Positions 48,536-56,315 of a stretch of DNA of 64,000 nucleotides are shown here, piece by piece. Under the pieces are notes generated by a model, which saw nothing but the letters and a program-made list of their open reading frames with translations, searched no databases and had not been told where the DNA came from. This DNA is from Brevundimonas fluminis (lineage in GTDB: Bacteria > Pseudomonadota > Alphaproteobacteria > Caulobacterales > Caulobacteraceae), in the NCBI RefSeq assembly GCF_003934285.1, contig NZ_RQWJ01000003.1, forward strand, positions 248,001 through 312,000. The letters are read 5' to 3'. The translations under genes and the position numbers were made by a program. The number at the start of each line of letters is the position of its first letter. Position 1 is the first letter of the stretch.

Positions 48536-49027
48536 ATGTTCTTCGGAGTGTCGGCGCTTCAGAGCTTTCACGTGGCGATCAGCTTGGTCGGGATCGCGGT
48601 CGGCCTGTGGGTCATGCTGCAGCTGATCGCCTCGAACCGGGCGCCGTTCGCCACGGCGGTTTTCCTCGGCACGACGCTGGTGACCCTTCTGACCGGGTTC
48701 TTTTTCCCGATCACCAGCTTCACGCCCGCGCTGGGCGTCGGGATCGTCTCGACGCTGGTGATGGCCGCGACCCTGCTGGCCCGATACGGCAAGGGCATGC
48801 GCGGCCGCTGGCGCGAGGTCTATGTGATCGGCGCCGTGGCGTCGCTGTACCTGAACGTGTTCGTCCTGGTGGTGCAGCTGTTCCTGAAGGTTCCGGCGCT
48901 GAACGCCCTCGCGCCGACGGGGACCGAGCCGCCCTTCGCCATGGCCCAGGGCGTCACCCTGGCCGTGTTCGCGACGATCGGCTTCCTTGCCTGGAAGGGT
49001 TTCAGGCCCGCCGTCTCGACGATTTGA
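48536..49027 (+). CDS. Small integral membrane protein
   Basis: A 163-residue protein with about five hydrophobic helices (FHVAISLVGIAVGLWVMLQL; ATAVFLGTTLVTLLTGFFFP; ALGVGIVSTLVMAATLLARY; AVASLYLNVFVLVVQLFLKV; VTLAVFATIGFLAWKGF). It shows no conserved catalytic motif. The start is the ATG at 48536. It lies between cysK and a TetR-controlled operon, and its stop overlaps the first operator of that operon. Function unknown. Confidence 0.8.
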   Translation: MFFGVSALQSFHVAISLVGIAVGLWVMLQLIASNRAPFATAVFLGTTLVTLLTGFFFPITSFTPALGVGIVSTLVMAATLLARYGKGMRGRWREVYVIGAVASLYLNVFVLVVQLFLKVPALNALAPTGTEPPFAMAQGVTLAVFATIGFLAWKGFRPAVSTI

Positions 49028-49040
49028 ACGTCCGCTCAAA
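49023..49040. promoter_or_regulatory. Palindromic operator 1 of the TetR operon
   Basis: TTTGAACGTCCGCTCAAA is an 18-base near-palindrome (TTTGA/TCAAA arms, CG/CG inside). It overlaps the stop codon of the preceding membrane-protein gene and lies just upstream of a -35-like TTGACT. Its inner pattern is shared with operator 2. Confidence 0.5.
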
Positions 49041-49046
49041 ACCTCG

Positions 49047-49076
49047 TTGACTCTCGTTCTTGAATGCGCGTTCAAT
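49047..49076 (+). promoter_or_regulatory. Promoter and palindromic operator 2 of the TetR operon
   Basis: TTGACT (49047-49052) is a good -35 element. The expected -10 position 18 bp later falls on TTCAAT (49071-49076), within the palindrome TTGAATGCGCGTTCAA (49060-49075, five-base arms TTGAA/TTCAA). A repressor bound there would block the -10 region. The operon starts at 49099. Confidence 0.55.
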
Positions 49077-49098
49077 GCGGGGGCGCGGGAGGACGGCG

Positions 49099-49653
49099 AT
49101 GGACGTTGACGCGGCGACGGCGAAGATGATCGCCAATCTGGAAGCGAACACCGGCCGGTCGTTTGCCGACTGGATCGCAGAGGCGAAGGCGTCCGGGCAC
49201 GGGAAGCACGGGCAGTTGGTGGCGTGGCTGAAGGCCGACCGGGGGCTGACCCACGGCTACGCCAATCTGGTGGCGCACAAGGCCATGGCCTCGGACGCCG
49301 GGTCGCAGGCGGGCGACGATCTGGTGGAGGCGATGTTCGCGGGGCCGAAGGCGGCGATGCGGCCGGCCTACGACAAGGCCGCGGGGTTCGTCGAAGGGCT
49401 GGGCGGCGTCGAGTTCGCGCCGAAGAAGGGCTACATGTCCCTGCGCCGCTCGAAGCAGTTCGCTCTGTTGCAGCCGTCGACGAAGGATCGTCTGGACGTC
49501 GGACTTGTCCTGAAAGGGGTCGAGCCCGCCGGACGGCTGGAAGCGGCCGGATCGTGGAACGCCATGGTCAGCCACCGCATCCGCATCGGCTCGGCCGAGG
49601 AGGTCGATGCCGAGGTTCTGGGCTGGATCAAGCGGGCGTGGGAAGCGGCATGA
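49099..49653 (+). CDS. DUF4287/DUF5655 domain protein
   Basis: A 184-residue protein. The N-terminal half (MIANLEANTGRSFADWIAEA; AWLKADRGLTHGYANLVAHK) is DUF4287, and the C-terminal half (MSLRRSKQFALLQPSTKDRL; DVGLVLKGVEPAGRLEAAGS) is DUF5655, a domain that resembles a nucleic-acid-binding fold. Function unknown. The ATG at 49099 follows GGGAGGACGGCG. An in-frame ATG 39 bp upstream overlaps the operator and is not used here. The stop overlaps the start of the TetR gene (ATGA). Confidence 0.85.
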   Translation: MDVDAATAKMIANLEANTGRSFADWIAEAKASGHGKHGQLVAWLKADRGLTHGYANLVAHKAMASDAGSQAGDDLVEAMFAGPKAAMRPAYDKAAGFVEGLGGVEFAPKKGYMSLRRSKQFALLQPSTKDRLDVGLVLKGVEPAGRLEAAGSWNAMVSHRIRIGSAEEVDAEVLGWIKRAWEAA

Positions 49654-50270
49654 GCCCGAACGAGAAGCTGGACGTCAGGACCCGGATCGTGCTGGCCGCC
49701 ATGGAGCTGTTCTTCGCCAAAGGGTTCAACTCGACGTCGATCGCCGACATCCTGAGCCGCACCCAGCTGAACGCGGGCAGCCTGTATCACGTGTTCCCGG
49801 GCAAGCAGGACGTGCTGATCGCCGTGCTGGAATGGTACCGCGACGGCATCCGCGAGAACCTGCTGGATCTGGCGTGGGAAGGCGTCGACGACCCCATCGA
49901 CCGGATCTTCGCCCTGCTGGACCGCTATCACTGGATGATCGTGGAGACGGACTGCACCTTCGGCTGTCCGATCGGCTCGCTGGCGCTGGAACTGCACGAG
50001 GCGGACCCCGCGGTCCGCGACCTGCTGGCGATCAACTTCACCAATTGGGCCGACGCCATCCGCGAATGTCTGGACGCCGCGGGCGACCGGCTGCCGGCCG
50101 ATCTGGACCGGCGCGCGCTGGCCGAGTTCGTGCTGACGACGATGGAGGGCGGCGTCATGCAGGCCCGCACCTATCGCGACGTCGCCTACTTCGACCGGGG
50201 CGTGGCCATGCTTCGCGATCATTTCGACATGCTTCTGGCCCGCGCCGCGCGCCGGCCCGAAATCGCCTGA
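49650..50270 (+). CDS. TetR/AcrR family transcriptional regulator
   Basis: A 206-residue TetR-family repressor. The N-terminal HTH is VRTRIVLAAMELFFAKGFNS, TSIADILSRTQLNAGSLYHV, with FPGKQDVLIAVLEWY after it. The C-terminal ligand domain includes DCTFGCPIGSLALELHEADP, a Cys-containing segment, and AEFVLTTMEGGVMQARTYRD typical of AcrR-like proteins. It is coupled to the DUF4287 gene by an ATGA overlap. Two palindromes upstream of the operon are plausible autoregulatory sites. Ligand unknown. Confidence 0.93.
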   Translation: MSPNEKLDVRTRIVLAAMELFFAKGFNSTSIADILSRTQLNAGSLYHVFPGKQDVLIAVLEWYRDGIRENLLDLAWEGVDDPIDRIFALLDRYHWMIVETDCTFGCPIGSLALELHEADPAVRDLLAINFTNWADAIRECLDAAGDRLPADLDRRALAEFVLTTMEGGVMQARTYRDVAYFDRGVAMLRDHFDMLLARAARRPEIA

Positions 50271-50280
50271 GGATGCCGGT

Positions 50281-50850
50281 ATGAAACTGCGTATGATCGC
50301 CGCCGCCGTGCTGTCGCTGACGTTCGCCGCGTCGGCGTTCGCCCAGGTGGCTGAGCTGCCGCCTCCCGGCGTCGGACGCGCCGCCTATGCCCCGTTCGAG
50401 CATCTGATCGGCAAGAGCTGGCGCGGCACGGGCGTGCCGGACGCCAGCGTGGTCGACGTGCAGAAGTGGGAATGGGCCGTCGGCGGCCATGCCGTGCGCG
50501 TGGTCCATTCGGTCGGGGACGGCGCCTATGCCGGAGAGACGGTGATCTTCCGCGACAAGGACTCCGGGGCCTACGTCTTCCACTATTTCACCTCCGGCGG
50601 CTTCCACACGACCGGCACGATGCGCCCCATTGGTCAGGGCGCCTTCGAGGTGGAGGAGACGGTCCATGGTCTGGACGGCTTCGCCCCCCTCCGTTCGACC
50701 ATCGTCATGGGCGAGGACGGAGTGAACCGCAGCCGGGGCTTCCAGCAGCAGAACGGCGAATGGGTGGAGAAGGGCGGCTTCGACTATCGCGAGGCGCCCG
50801 GTGCCGTGCCGGTCATGCCGCCCTTGGCGCCGGCCTCCACCCCCGGTTAA
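50281..50850 (+). CDS. Exported hypothetical protein
   Basis: A 189-residue protein with a cleavable signal peptide (MIAAAVLSLTFAASAFAQ). The mature part reads like a small beta-barrel or lipocalin-like domain: PFEHLIGKSWRGTGV, QKWEWAVGGHAVRVVHSVGD, ETVIFRDKDSGAYVFHYFTS, GGFHTTGTMRPIGQGAFEVE. Similar regions in other proteins are called DUF1579-like. I am not certain of the family. It starts 10 bp after the TetR gene and GAGGATG precedes its ATG, so it is probably the third gene of that operon and a candidate effector. Confidence 0.75.
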   Translation: MKLRMIAAAVLSLTFAASAFAQVAELPPPGVGRAAYAPFEHLIGKSWRGTGVPDASVVDVQKWEWAVGGHAVRVVHSVGDGAYAGETVIFRDKDSGAYVFHYFTSGGFHTTGTMRPIGQGAFEVEETVHGLDGFAPLRSTIVMGEDGVNRSRGFQQQNGEWVEKGGFDYREAPGAVPVMPPLAPASTPG

Positions 50851-50875
50851 CCCGCCGGGCCCAGACTCCCGCGCG

Positions 50876-52093
50876 ATGTCGGAGCCCGCTTCCGTCCCGG
50901 ACGACGCCCCGCCCCAGCCGACGCTGAGGGCGCGCCACGCGCTGTTGAAGCGCCTGGCCGACGTCGTGTCCCTGCCGGCCAGCCGGATCAACGCCTTCGA
51001 GCGCGCCGTGACGGGCGACCTGCTGGTCGACATGCTGCGGCTGGCGACGCCGGAGGACCGCATGCGGGTGGCCCAGAGGCTGGCGCCGCTGGCGGAGCTG
51101 CCCAACAGCATCACCCGGCTGCTGCTGCGGGATCAGCCCGAGATCGCGGCGGTGCTGATCGAGAACTGCCCGGCACTGTCGGACAGCGACCTGTTGTCCT
51201 GCGCGCTGGACGCTTCGGCGGACCACCGCTGGCTGATCGCCGGCAGACGCGAGGTCCCCGAGGTGGTCGTCGAGGCCATCGTGCGCGCGGCCGAACCGGC
51301 CAACGTCGAGAGGGTGCTGCGCAACCCGACGGCGCGGTTCAGCCAGCCGGCGCTGGAGGACGCCGTGGCGCTGAGCCGCACCCACCGCGAGCTGGCGCCC
51401 CATCTGCTCCGGCGGCCCGAGCTGCGGCCTTCCGGGGCCTATGTGATGTTCTGGTGGGTCGGTCCCGACGAGCGGCGCACCATCCTGCAGAGGTTCGCCG
51501 TGTCGCGGGAGCCTCTGCAGGAGGTCTCGGAAGACGTCTTCCCCATGGCGGCGGCGGAGGGTTGGGGCGATCCCGTCTCGCGCAAGGCCCTGCAGTTCAT
51601 CGAGCGGCGCCAGAGGAACCGCGCCGCGGTCGAGAAGAGTCCGTTCGAGAGTCTGGAGCATGCCGTCGCGACCGCCGGACAGGCGGGGGTCACGCGCGAG
51701 ACCGCCTCGGAGATCGCCTATCTCGCCGGGATCAAGCCGCTGACCGGGGCCAAGATCCTGGGCGACGTGGGCGGCGAGCCGCTGGCCATACTGTGCAAGG
51801 CGACGGGCATGGGGCGCGACGACCTGCTGGCCCTGTGGCGTTCGACCCGGCGGCCGGAGACCGGGCCCGACGGGCACGTGCACCCCGACCTGGCGCGGGT
51901 GCAGACGACCTTCGACATGCTGGCGGTCGACCGGGCCCAGACCGTTTTGCGATACTGGAACTGGTCGCTGTCCTCCGCGCTGACGCCTGCCTTGATGAAG
52001 GCCATCCGCGAGGGCGACATGGAGGCGCTGGACGAATATTCGGCGCCGGAGCGGGCGGCCATGCTGGCGCTGGCGGAAGACTTCGGGCGCTGA
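50876..52093 (+). CDS. DUF2336 domain protein, copy 1
   Basis: A 405-residue helical protein of the DUF2336 family, alphaproteobacterial proteins of repeated helix pairs and unknown function, sometimes next to signalling genes. Repeats visible include ARHALLKRLADVVSLPASRI, LRLATPEDRMRVAQRLAPLA, LIENCPALSDSDLLSCALDA and AEPANVERVLRNPTARFSQP. The C-terminal part has GVTRETASEIAYLAGIKPLT. The start is the ATG at 50876, 25 bp after the preceding stop. It lies 153 bp upstream of mucR on the same strand. Confidence 0.83.
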   Translation: MSEPASVPDDAPPQPTLRARHALLKRLADVVSLPASRINAFERAVTGDLLVDMLRLATPEDRMRVAQRLAPLAELPNSITRLLLRDQPEIAAVLIENCPALSDSDLLSCALDASADHRWLIAGRREVPEVVVEAIVRAAEPANVERVLRNPTARFSQPALEDAVALSRTHRELAPHLLRRPELRPSGAYVMFWWVGPDERRTILQRFAVSREPLQEVSEDVFPMAAAEGWGDPVSRKALQFIERRQRNRAAVEKSPFESLEHAVATAGQAGVTRETASEIAYLAGIKPLTGAKILGDVGGEPLAILCKATGMGRDDLLALWRSTRRPETGPDGHVHPDLARVQTTFDMLAVDRAQTVLRYWNWSLSSALTPALMKAIREGDMEALDEYSAPERAAMLALAEDFGR

Positions 52094-52246
52094 TGGTTGT
52101 TCCGAAATGAGGCAAGTCTGATCAGATCAGCGTCAGCATCTCCCCCACGCATTGCTTTCAGCGCCGACGCGGACTAGGGAAAAGTCCTGACGCGACCGAA
52201 TCCCGGTCAGCAACGCCGCGCGACGGCGATGGAGAAGGCCCCGCTC
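52094..52246 (+). promoter_or_regulatory. mucR leader region
   Basis: The 153 bp between the DUF2336 gene and mucR contain a perfect ten-base palindrome TCTGATCAGA (52117-52126) and a small hairpin with the stem GGACT/AGTCC (around 52171-52187) in the mucR leader. MucR family members repress their own genes through AT-rich sites, but no clear site is visible. No gene is seen here. Confidence 0.35.
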
Positions 52247-52675
52247 ATGGAAGAAAATGCGAACCTGCTGGAAATGACGGCCGACATGTTCTCGGCCTAC
52301 GTCAGCAACAACACCGTGTCGCCGGACGCCGTCGCCGCCCTGATCGGCACGATCCATTCGACCATGACGCAGCTGTCGACCGGCGCGGTCGAGCCGGAGC
52401 CGGAAAACAAGGAACCGGCCGTGCCGATCCGCAAGTCGATCACGCCCGACTACCTGATCTGTCTGGAAGACGGCCGCAAGTTCAAGTCGCTGAAGCGCCA
52501 CCTGCGCACCAAGTACGACATGTCGCCCGAGGAATACCGGGCCAAGTGGGGCCTGGCCAAGGACTATCCGATGGTGGCCCCGAACTACGCCAAGGCCCGC
52601 TCGGACCTGGCCAAGCAGATGGGCCTGGGCCAGGGCGGCCGCAAACCCGCCCGCGCCGGCCGCGCCAAGAAGTAA
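52247..52675 (+). CDS. mucR: MucR family transcriptional regulator
   Basis: A 142-residue Ros/MucR-family regulator. These H-NS-like proteins bind AT-rich DNA. In Caulobacter the two MucR paralogues work with SciP and CtrA to time S-phase and G1 genes. The N-terminal part is NLLEMTADMFSAYVSNNTVS. The zinc-finger-like core is SITPDYLICLEDGRKFKSLK, RHLRTKYDMSPEEYRAKWGL, with Cys-x2-Asp in place of Cys-x2-Cys, as in other Caulobacterales members. The tail is basic. The ATG at 52247 has GGAGAAGG eight bases upstream and is preferred over the ATG at 52229. A strong terminator follows. Confidence 0.93.
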   Translation: MEENANLLEMTADMFSAYVSNNTVSPDAVAALIGTIHSTMTQLSTGAVEPEPENKEPAVPIRKSITPDYLICLEDGRKFKSLKRHLRTKYDMSPEEYRAKWGLAKDYPMVAPNYAKARSDLAKQMGLGQGGRKPARAGRAKK

Positions 52676-52701
52676 GCCTCAGCGAAAGCTGGAAAGACGA
52701 G

Positions 52702-52730
52702 GCCCGCCGGAGCGATCCGGCGGGCTTTTT
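52702..52730 (+). terminator. Intrinsic terminator after mucR
   Basis: GCCCGCCGG (52702-52710) and CCGGCGGGC (52717-52725) with loop AGCGAT and five T residues. It lies between two convergent genes. On the minus strand it lacks an equal T run, so it mainly serves mucR. Confidence 0.8.
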
Positions 52731-52737
52731 CTTTGGA

Positions 52738-53826
52738 TCACGCCGCCTGCGCCGCGCGTCTCGCCTTCCAGAACCTCAGCGTCCGCAGCGCGGCGTCGCG
52801 ACCGAGTTCGGCGTACATCCGGGCGTAGGCGTGGGCCTTGCCCATGGCGTCGCCGTCGGTGTTCAGCAGGACGACGGCGTAGGTCAGGAACAGGGCGCGG
52901 TCCAGGTCGGCGGCGCGGCAGATGACGGCGAGCGCGTCCAGATCCTGGCGCTCGATGATGCCCCGCGCGGTATGGAAATCGACGTCGGCCAGCTGCGACA
53001 GGGCGATCAGGAAGCTGGTCTTCGAGCCCGAGCGCAGGAAGCGCGCCAGCATCTGGGGGGTCAGCTGCCCGGCGGCTCGCATCTCGTCGACGTAGGCGAG
53101 ACAGGCGGAATAGTCGGCGGGCAGGGCGCCGTCGACCTCGGCCAGACGGGCGCGGCCGGCGCTCAGCGCGCTTTCCAGCAGGGCCTGATCCATGCGGGCG
53201 TTCTGCTCGAGGATGCGCGCCCGAAGGCGGGCCTCGACCACGAAATACATCTCGTTCAGCAGGTCGGGGGGCAGGGTCTTGCGCTCGACCGCCGCGGCGT
53301 GAAGGGCGGGATTGCCCTTGGCGCGCTCTACGGCGGCCTCGGATGCGCGACGGGACAGCGACGCGCCCTCGTTGCCCAGCAGGGTTCCCAGGGTCTCGTC
53401 GTCGCCGCGTTCGACGATGACGTCCGACACGGCCTCGGGCACGGTCTCGCGGGCTGAGACGGCGCGAAGATGGGCCTGCCCCTTGGAACGGACCACGTCC
53501 AGAAGGTCGGCCTCGGTCAGGACGGGCGAGGCGCGCAGGACGGGTTCGGCCACCTCGGGCTCGTCCGACGCCAGGCGGCGGATCAGCGAATGCGGGGCCT
53601 GGGGGCTGGAGGCGAAGCGCGTCGACAGCTCGGCGCGGACGGCCGTCTCCATGTCGGCGGCCAGCCTGCCCAGGACGTCGCCATAGAGGGCGGTCTCGGT
53701 GGCGGTCGGTTCGACCGGGCCGAAGAATTGGTCGCTGAGCTCGCGCAGCAGCGCACGGCGCTTGTCGCTGGAGGTTTCCTCCGCCAGCGCGATCAGATCT
53801 GGAAGGCGCGAGACGACGGCCGTCAC
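52738..53826 (-). CDS. DUF2336 domain protein, copy 2
   Basis: A 362-residue helical protein of the same DUF2336 type as the gene before mucR: LPDLIALAEETSSDKRRALL, LRELSDQFFG, SLIRRLASDEPEVAEPVLRA and TEADLLDVVRSKGQAHLRAV. The C-terminal half includes LTPQMLARFLRSGSKTSFLI and TARGIIERQDLDALAVICRA. It starts with GTG at 53824-53826, overlapping the stop of the upstream proline-rich gene, so the two are coupled. Function unknown. Together with copy 1 it brackets mucR. Confidence 0.83.
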   Translation of the reverse strand: MTAVVSRLPDLIALAEETSSDKRRALLRELSDQFFGPVEPTATETALYGDVLGRLAADMETAVRAELSTRFASSPQAPHSLIRRLASDEPEVAEPVLRASPVLTEADLLDVVRSKGQAHLRAVSARETVPEAVSDVIVERGDDETLGTLLGNEGASLSRRASEAAVERAKGNPALHAAAVERKTLPPDLLNEMYFVVEARLRARILEQNARMDQALLESALSAGRARLAEVDGALPADYSACLAYVDEMRAAGQLTPQMLARFLRSGSKTSFLIALSQLADVDFHTARGIIERQDLDALAVICRAADLDRALFLTYAVVLLNTDGDAMGKAHAYARMYAELGRDAALRTLRFWKARRAAQAA

Positions 53827-54734
53827 GGGATCGGGTCGTGCTGGGCGCTTTGGACCGGGCGCATCCGTCCGTCCGCGCCGCGCATCATCTGCGGCGTCTC
53901 CGGAGGAGCGGCGAGGTCCTCGGACCGCGGCGCGGAGTCCAGATCGACCGGCATGCGGTCCAGCCAGACGGGTTCGGGCAGGACGGTCGGATCGGGCGCG
54001 CGGCCGTTCTGGCGGTGCACCGAGTAGTACCGGGCGCCCTGCTGGCGGGCGGGCGGGACCGACGACGGCTCGGGCCGGGGCTGGGCGGGCGCGGCCTCGG
54101 TTCCGGCGCCGGAAGAGGGAGCGGCCACCGGCGCGGCCGGCTGGCGAGCGCCCGGGACCCGGAAGATGGGGGCGTCGCGTCGCGGCGCCATGGGATCCAA
54201 AGGTTCATCGGCGACCGGCTGCGGCGTCTGCGGCCGGGGCTGGGGCGCGACGGGCGACGGCTGGACCAGGCGGGTCTGAGGCTGGAGTTCGGAGGCGGGC
54301 GTCGGGGCGGGCAGTACGGCGGCAGGAGCCGGGCGGGGCGCGGATTCCGACCGGGGGGCCGGCTGAGGCGGAGGCGTGGGCCGTCGTTCCGCGCTCGGAG
54401 GCGGCGGCGCGAACTCGGCCGCGGGCGGCGTCCAGACGGGCGCCGGCGCGGCGGCGCCCGAGAAGGCGGAAGCGGGGGTCAGTCCCGGGCGGCCATCCAC
54501 GGAGCCGGCGGTCGGGCGCCATGGCTGGGCAGGCCGCAGGGCGACGCGGCTGGGCTCGGCGCCCGCATGGGGGATGACGGCGCGGACGCCGCGGGCTTCG
54601 GCGGTCGTGGCGGCGGGGCGGCCGGCCCACTCGAGGCGGCGCAGCGCGGGGCGGTCGTCGCGATCCTGCGCGCGGGCGGGGACGGCCGACAGGGCCGTGA
54701 GGGCGGCGACGCCGATGAGCAGGGATCTGGGCAC
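53823..54734 (-). CDS. Exported proline-rich protein
   Basis: A 303-residue protein with a signal peptide (PRSLLIGVAALTALSAVPARA), then a long Pro/Ala/Arg-rich low-complexity region (residues 90-220 approx.) and a less biased end (QQGARYYSVHRQNGRAPDPT; LPEPVWLDRMPVDLD). Disordered composition and export suggest a periplasmic spacer or wall-spanning protein. No enzyme motif seen. The start is the GTG at 54732-54734. It is coupled to the DUF2336 copy 2 gene. Confidence 0.7.
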   Translation of the reverse strand: MPRSLLIGVAALTALSAVPARAQDRDDRPALRRLEWAGRPAATTAEARGVRAVIPHAGAEPSRVALRPAQPWRPTAGSVDGRPGLTPASAFSGAAAPAPVWTPPAAEFAPPPPSAERRPTPPPQPAPRSESAPRPAPAAVLPAPTPASELQPQTRLVQPSPVAPQPRPQTPQPVADEPLDPMAPRRDAPIFRVPGARQPAAPVAAPSSGAGTEAAPAQPRPEPSSVPPARQQGARYYSVHRQNGRAPDPTVLPEPVWLDRMPVDLDSAPRSEDLAAPPETPQMMRGADGRMRPVQSAQHDPIP

Positions 54735-54792
54735 GCGGCGGACTCCCGGCGGAACAGGGCGGAAGCCTAGGCGCGTCGGGCTTGCGCGGGCG

Positions 54793-55566
54793 TTAACGCG
54801 TCAGGCCGAACCGCCGTCTGACCGCGCTTTCCAGCGCCCCGAGGACGAGGTTGAGCATCAGGCCCATCATCGCGAGCCAGGCGAGCCCGGCCAGAAGTTC
54901 GGCGGTGCGCAGGCGGTTGCCGGCTTCGAGGATGCGCCAGGCCAGCCCCTGGGTGGCGCCGGTGCCGGCCACGAACTCGGCGACGACCGCCCCGACGATG
55001 GCCTGACCCGCGCCGATGCGCAGGCCCTCGACCATGAAGGGCAGCGACGAGGGCAGGCGCAGGCGCAGCAGCCGGTCCAGCGGCCGGGCGCCGTGCAGGT
55101 CGAAAAGCCGCTCCAGATCGGGATCGGCGGAGGTCAGGCCGGTCAGGGTGGCGGAGAACAACGGGAACAGGGCGATGGTCGCGGCCAGCAGAACGACGGA
55201 CAGGTCGGCGCGGTCCAGTCCGACCCACAGGATCAGCAGCGGCGCGATCGCCACGACGGGGGTGACCTGCAGCAGGGTGGCGATCGGGCGCAGGGCCCCT
55301 CGCGCCGTCGTGTGCATCGACGCCGAGACGGCGGCGGAGACGCCTACGACGGTGGCGAGCAGCAGGGCCTGGACGGCCTGCAGAAACGTCTGGCCGGCAG
55401 AGGGCACGAGGCGGGGCGAGGCCTCGATTAGGGCGGCGCCGACCGCCGACGGCGACGGCAGCAGGTAGGCGGGCGGGGCCATGACGCGGCATCCGATCTC
55501 CCACGCCGCCAGAAGGACGACGACCGCGAGAAGGCCGCTGAGGCGCTCGGTCCAGGCCCGGCTCAC
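54793..55566 (-). CDS. ABC transporter permease (SsuC/TauC/ThiX-like)
   Basis: A 257-residue inner-membrane permease of the BPD_transp_1 family with six or so helices (LLAVVVLLAAWEIGCRVMAP; FLQAVQALLLATVVGVSAAV; LAATIALFPLFSATLTGLTS). The cytoplasmic EAA-like loop is LRIGAGQAIVGAVVAEFVAG. It is the membrane subunit of an ABC importer with the ATPase and binding-protein genes upstream. The GTG start at 55564-55566 overlaps the ATPase stop. Confidence 0.87.
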   Translation of the reverse strand: MSRAWTERLSGLLAVVVLLAAWEIGCRVMAPPAYLLPSPSAVGAALIEASPRLVPSAGQTFLQAVQALLLATVVGVSAAVSASMHTTARGALRPIATLLQVTPVVAIAPLLILWVGLDRADLSVVLLAATIALFPLFSATLTGLTSADPDLERLFDLHGARPLDRLLRLRLPSSLPFMVEGLRIGAGQAIVGAVVAEFVAGTGATQGLAWRILEAGNRLRTAELLAGLAWLAMMGLMLNLVLGALESAVRRRFGLTR

Positions 55567-56315
55567 GCCGCGGGCTCCATGGTGGCGGCGAGGGCGGCGG
55601 CGACGCGGGCGACCGCGTCGCGGGTCTGATCGGGATCGGCGGGGAGACCGTCCCCGATGGGCCCGGCGCCGCCGACGTCGGCCGCGACCGCACCACGGGG
55701 ATCAAGGATCACGACGCGGTGGGCCATGCGGGCGGCGTCGTGGACGTCATGCGTCACCAGAACGACGGCGAGGCCGCGCTCCGCGCGGGCCCAGACGCGG
55801 CATGTCAGGTCGATCAGGCGCGTGCGTGTGACGCTGTCGAGCGCCGCGAAGGGCTCGTCCAGCAGCAGCAGCTCCGGACGGGTCACAAGGGCCCGGGCGA
55901 GGGCGCAGCGCATGGCCATGCCGCCGGACAGCTCGCGCGGCAAGGCGCTGAGACGGTCGCCCAGACCCACTTCCGCCAGCTGGTCGCCGGCGCGTGCGCG
56001 GGCCTCCGTGCGCGGGGTCCCGGCCAGCTCCAGCGGCAGGGAGACGTTGCTGACGGCGTCGGCCCAAGGCAGCAGGGTCGGGCTCTGGAACACCATCGAC
56101 ACGCGACCGCGGGCGCCGGGCACGGCACGGCCTTCATCGGGCCGACGCAGGCCCGCCAGCAGGTTCAGGGCGGTGGACTTGCCCGCGCCCGAGGCGCCGA
56201 CGAGGGCGGTGATCGTCCCGGGAAGCAGCGCCAGGTCGAGGGGGCCGACCGCGCGTTCCGGAAAGCGGACCGTCGCCCCCTCAAGCAGGGCGATGGGGCG
56301 CCCCTTCTCAACCAC
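55563..56315 (-). CDS. ABC transporter ATP-binding protein
   Basis: A 250-residue ATPase with Walker A LVGASGAGKSTALNLLAGLR, Q-loop VFQSPTLLPWADAV, signature LSGGMAMRCALARAL, Walker B LLLLDEPFAALD and H-loop VLVTHDVHDAARMA. It is of the group with nitrate/sulfonate/taurine/thiamine-precursor importers. The GTG start at 56313-56315 overlaps the stop of the binding-protein gene. Part of a three-gene importer operon. Confidence 0.92.
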   Translation of the reverse strand: MVEKGRPIALLEGATVRFPERAVGPLDLALLPGTITALVGASGAGKSTALNLLAGLRRPDEGRAVPGARGRVSMVFQSPTLLPWADAVSNVSLPLELAGTPRTEARARAGDQLAEVGLGDRLSALPRELSGGMAMRCALARALVTRPELLLLDEPFAALDSVTRTRLIDLTCRVWARAERGLAVVLVTHDVHDAARMAHRVVILDPRGAVAADVGGAGPIGDGLPADPDQTRDAVARVAAALAATMEPAA

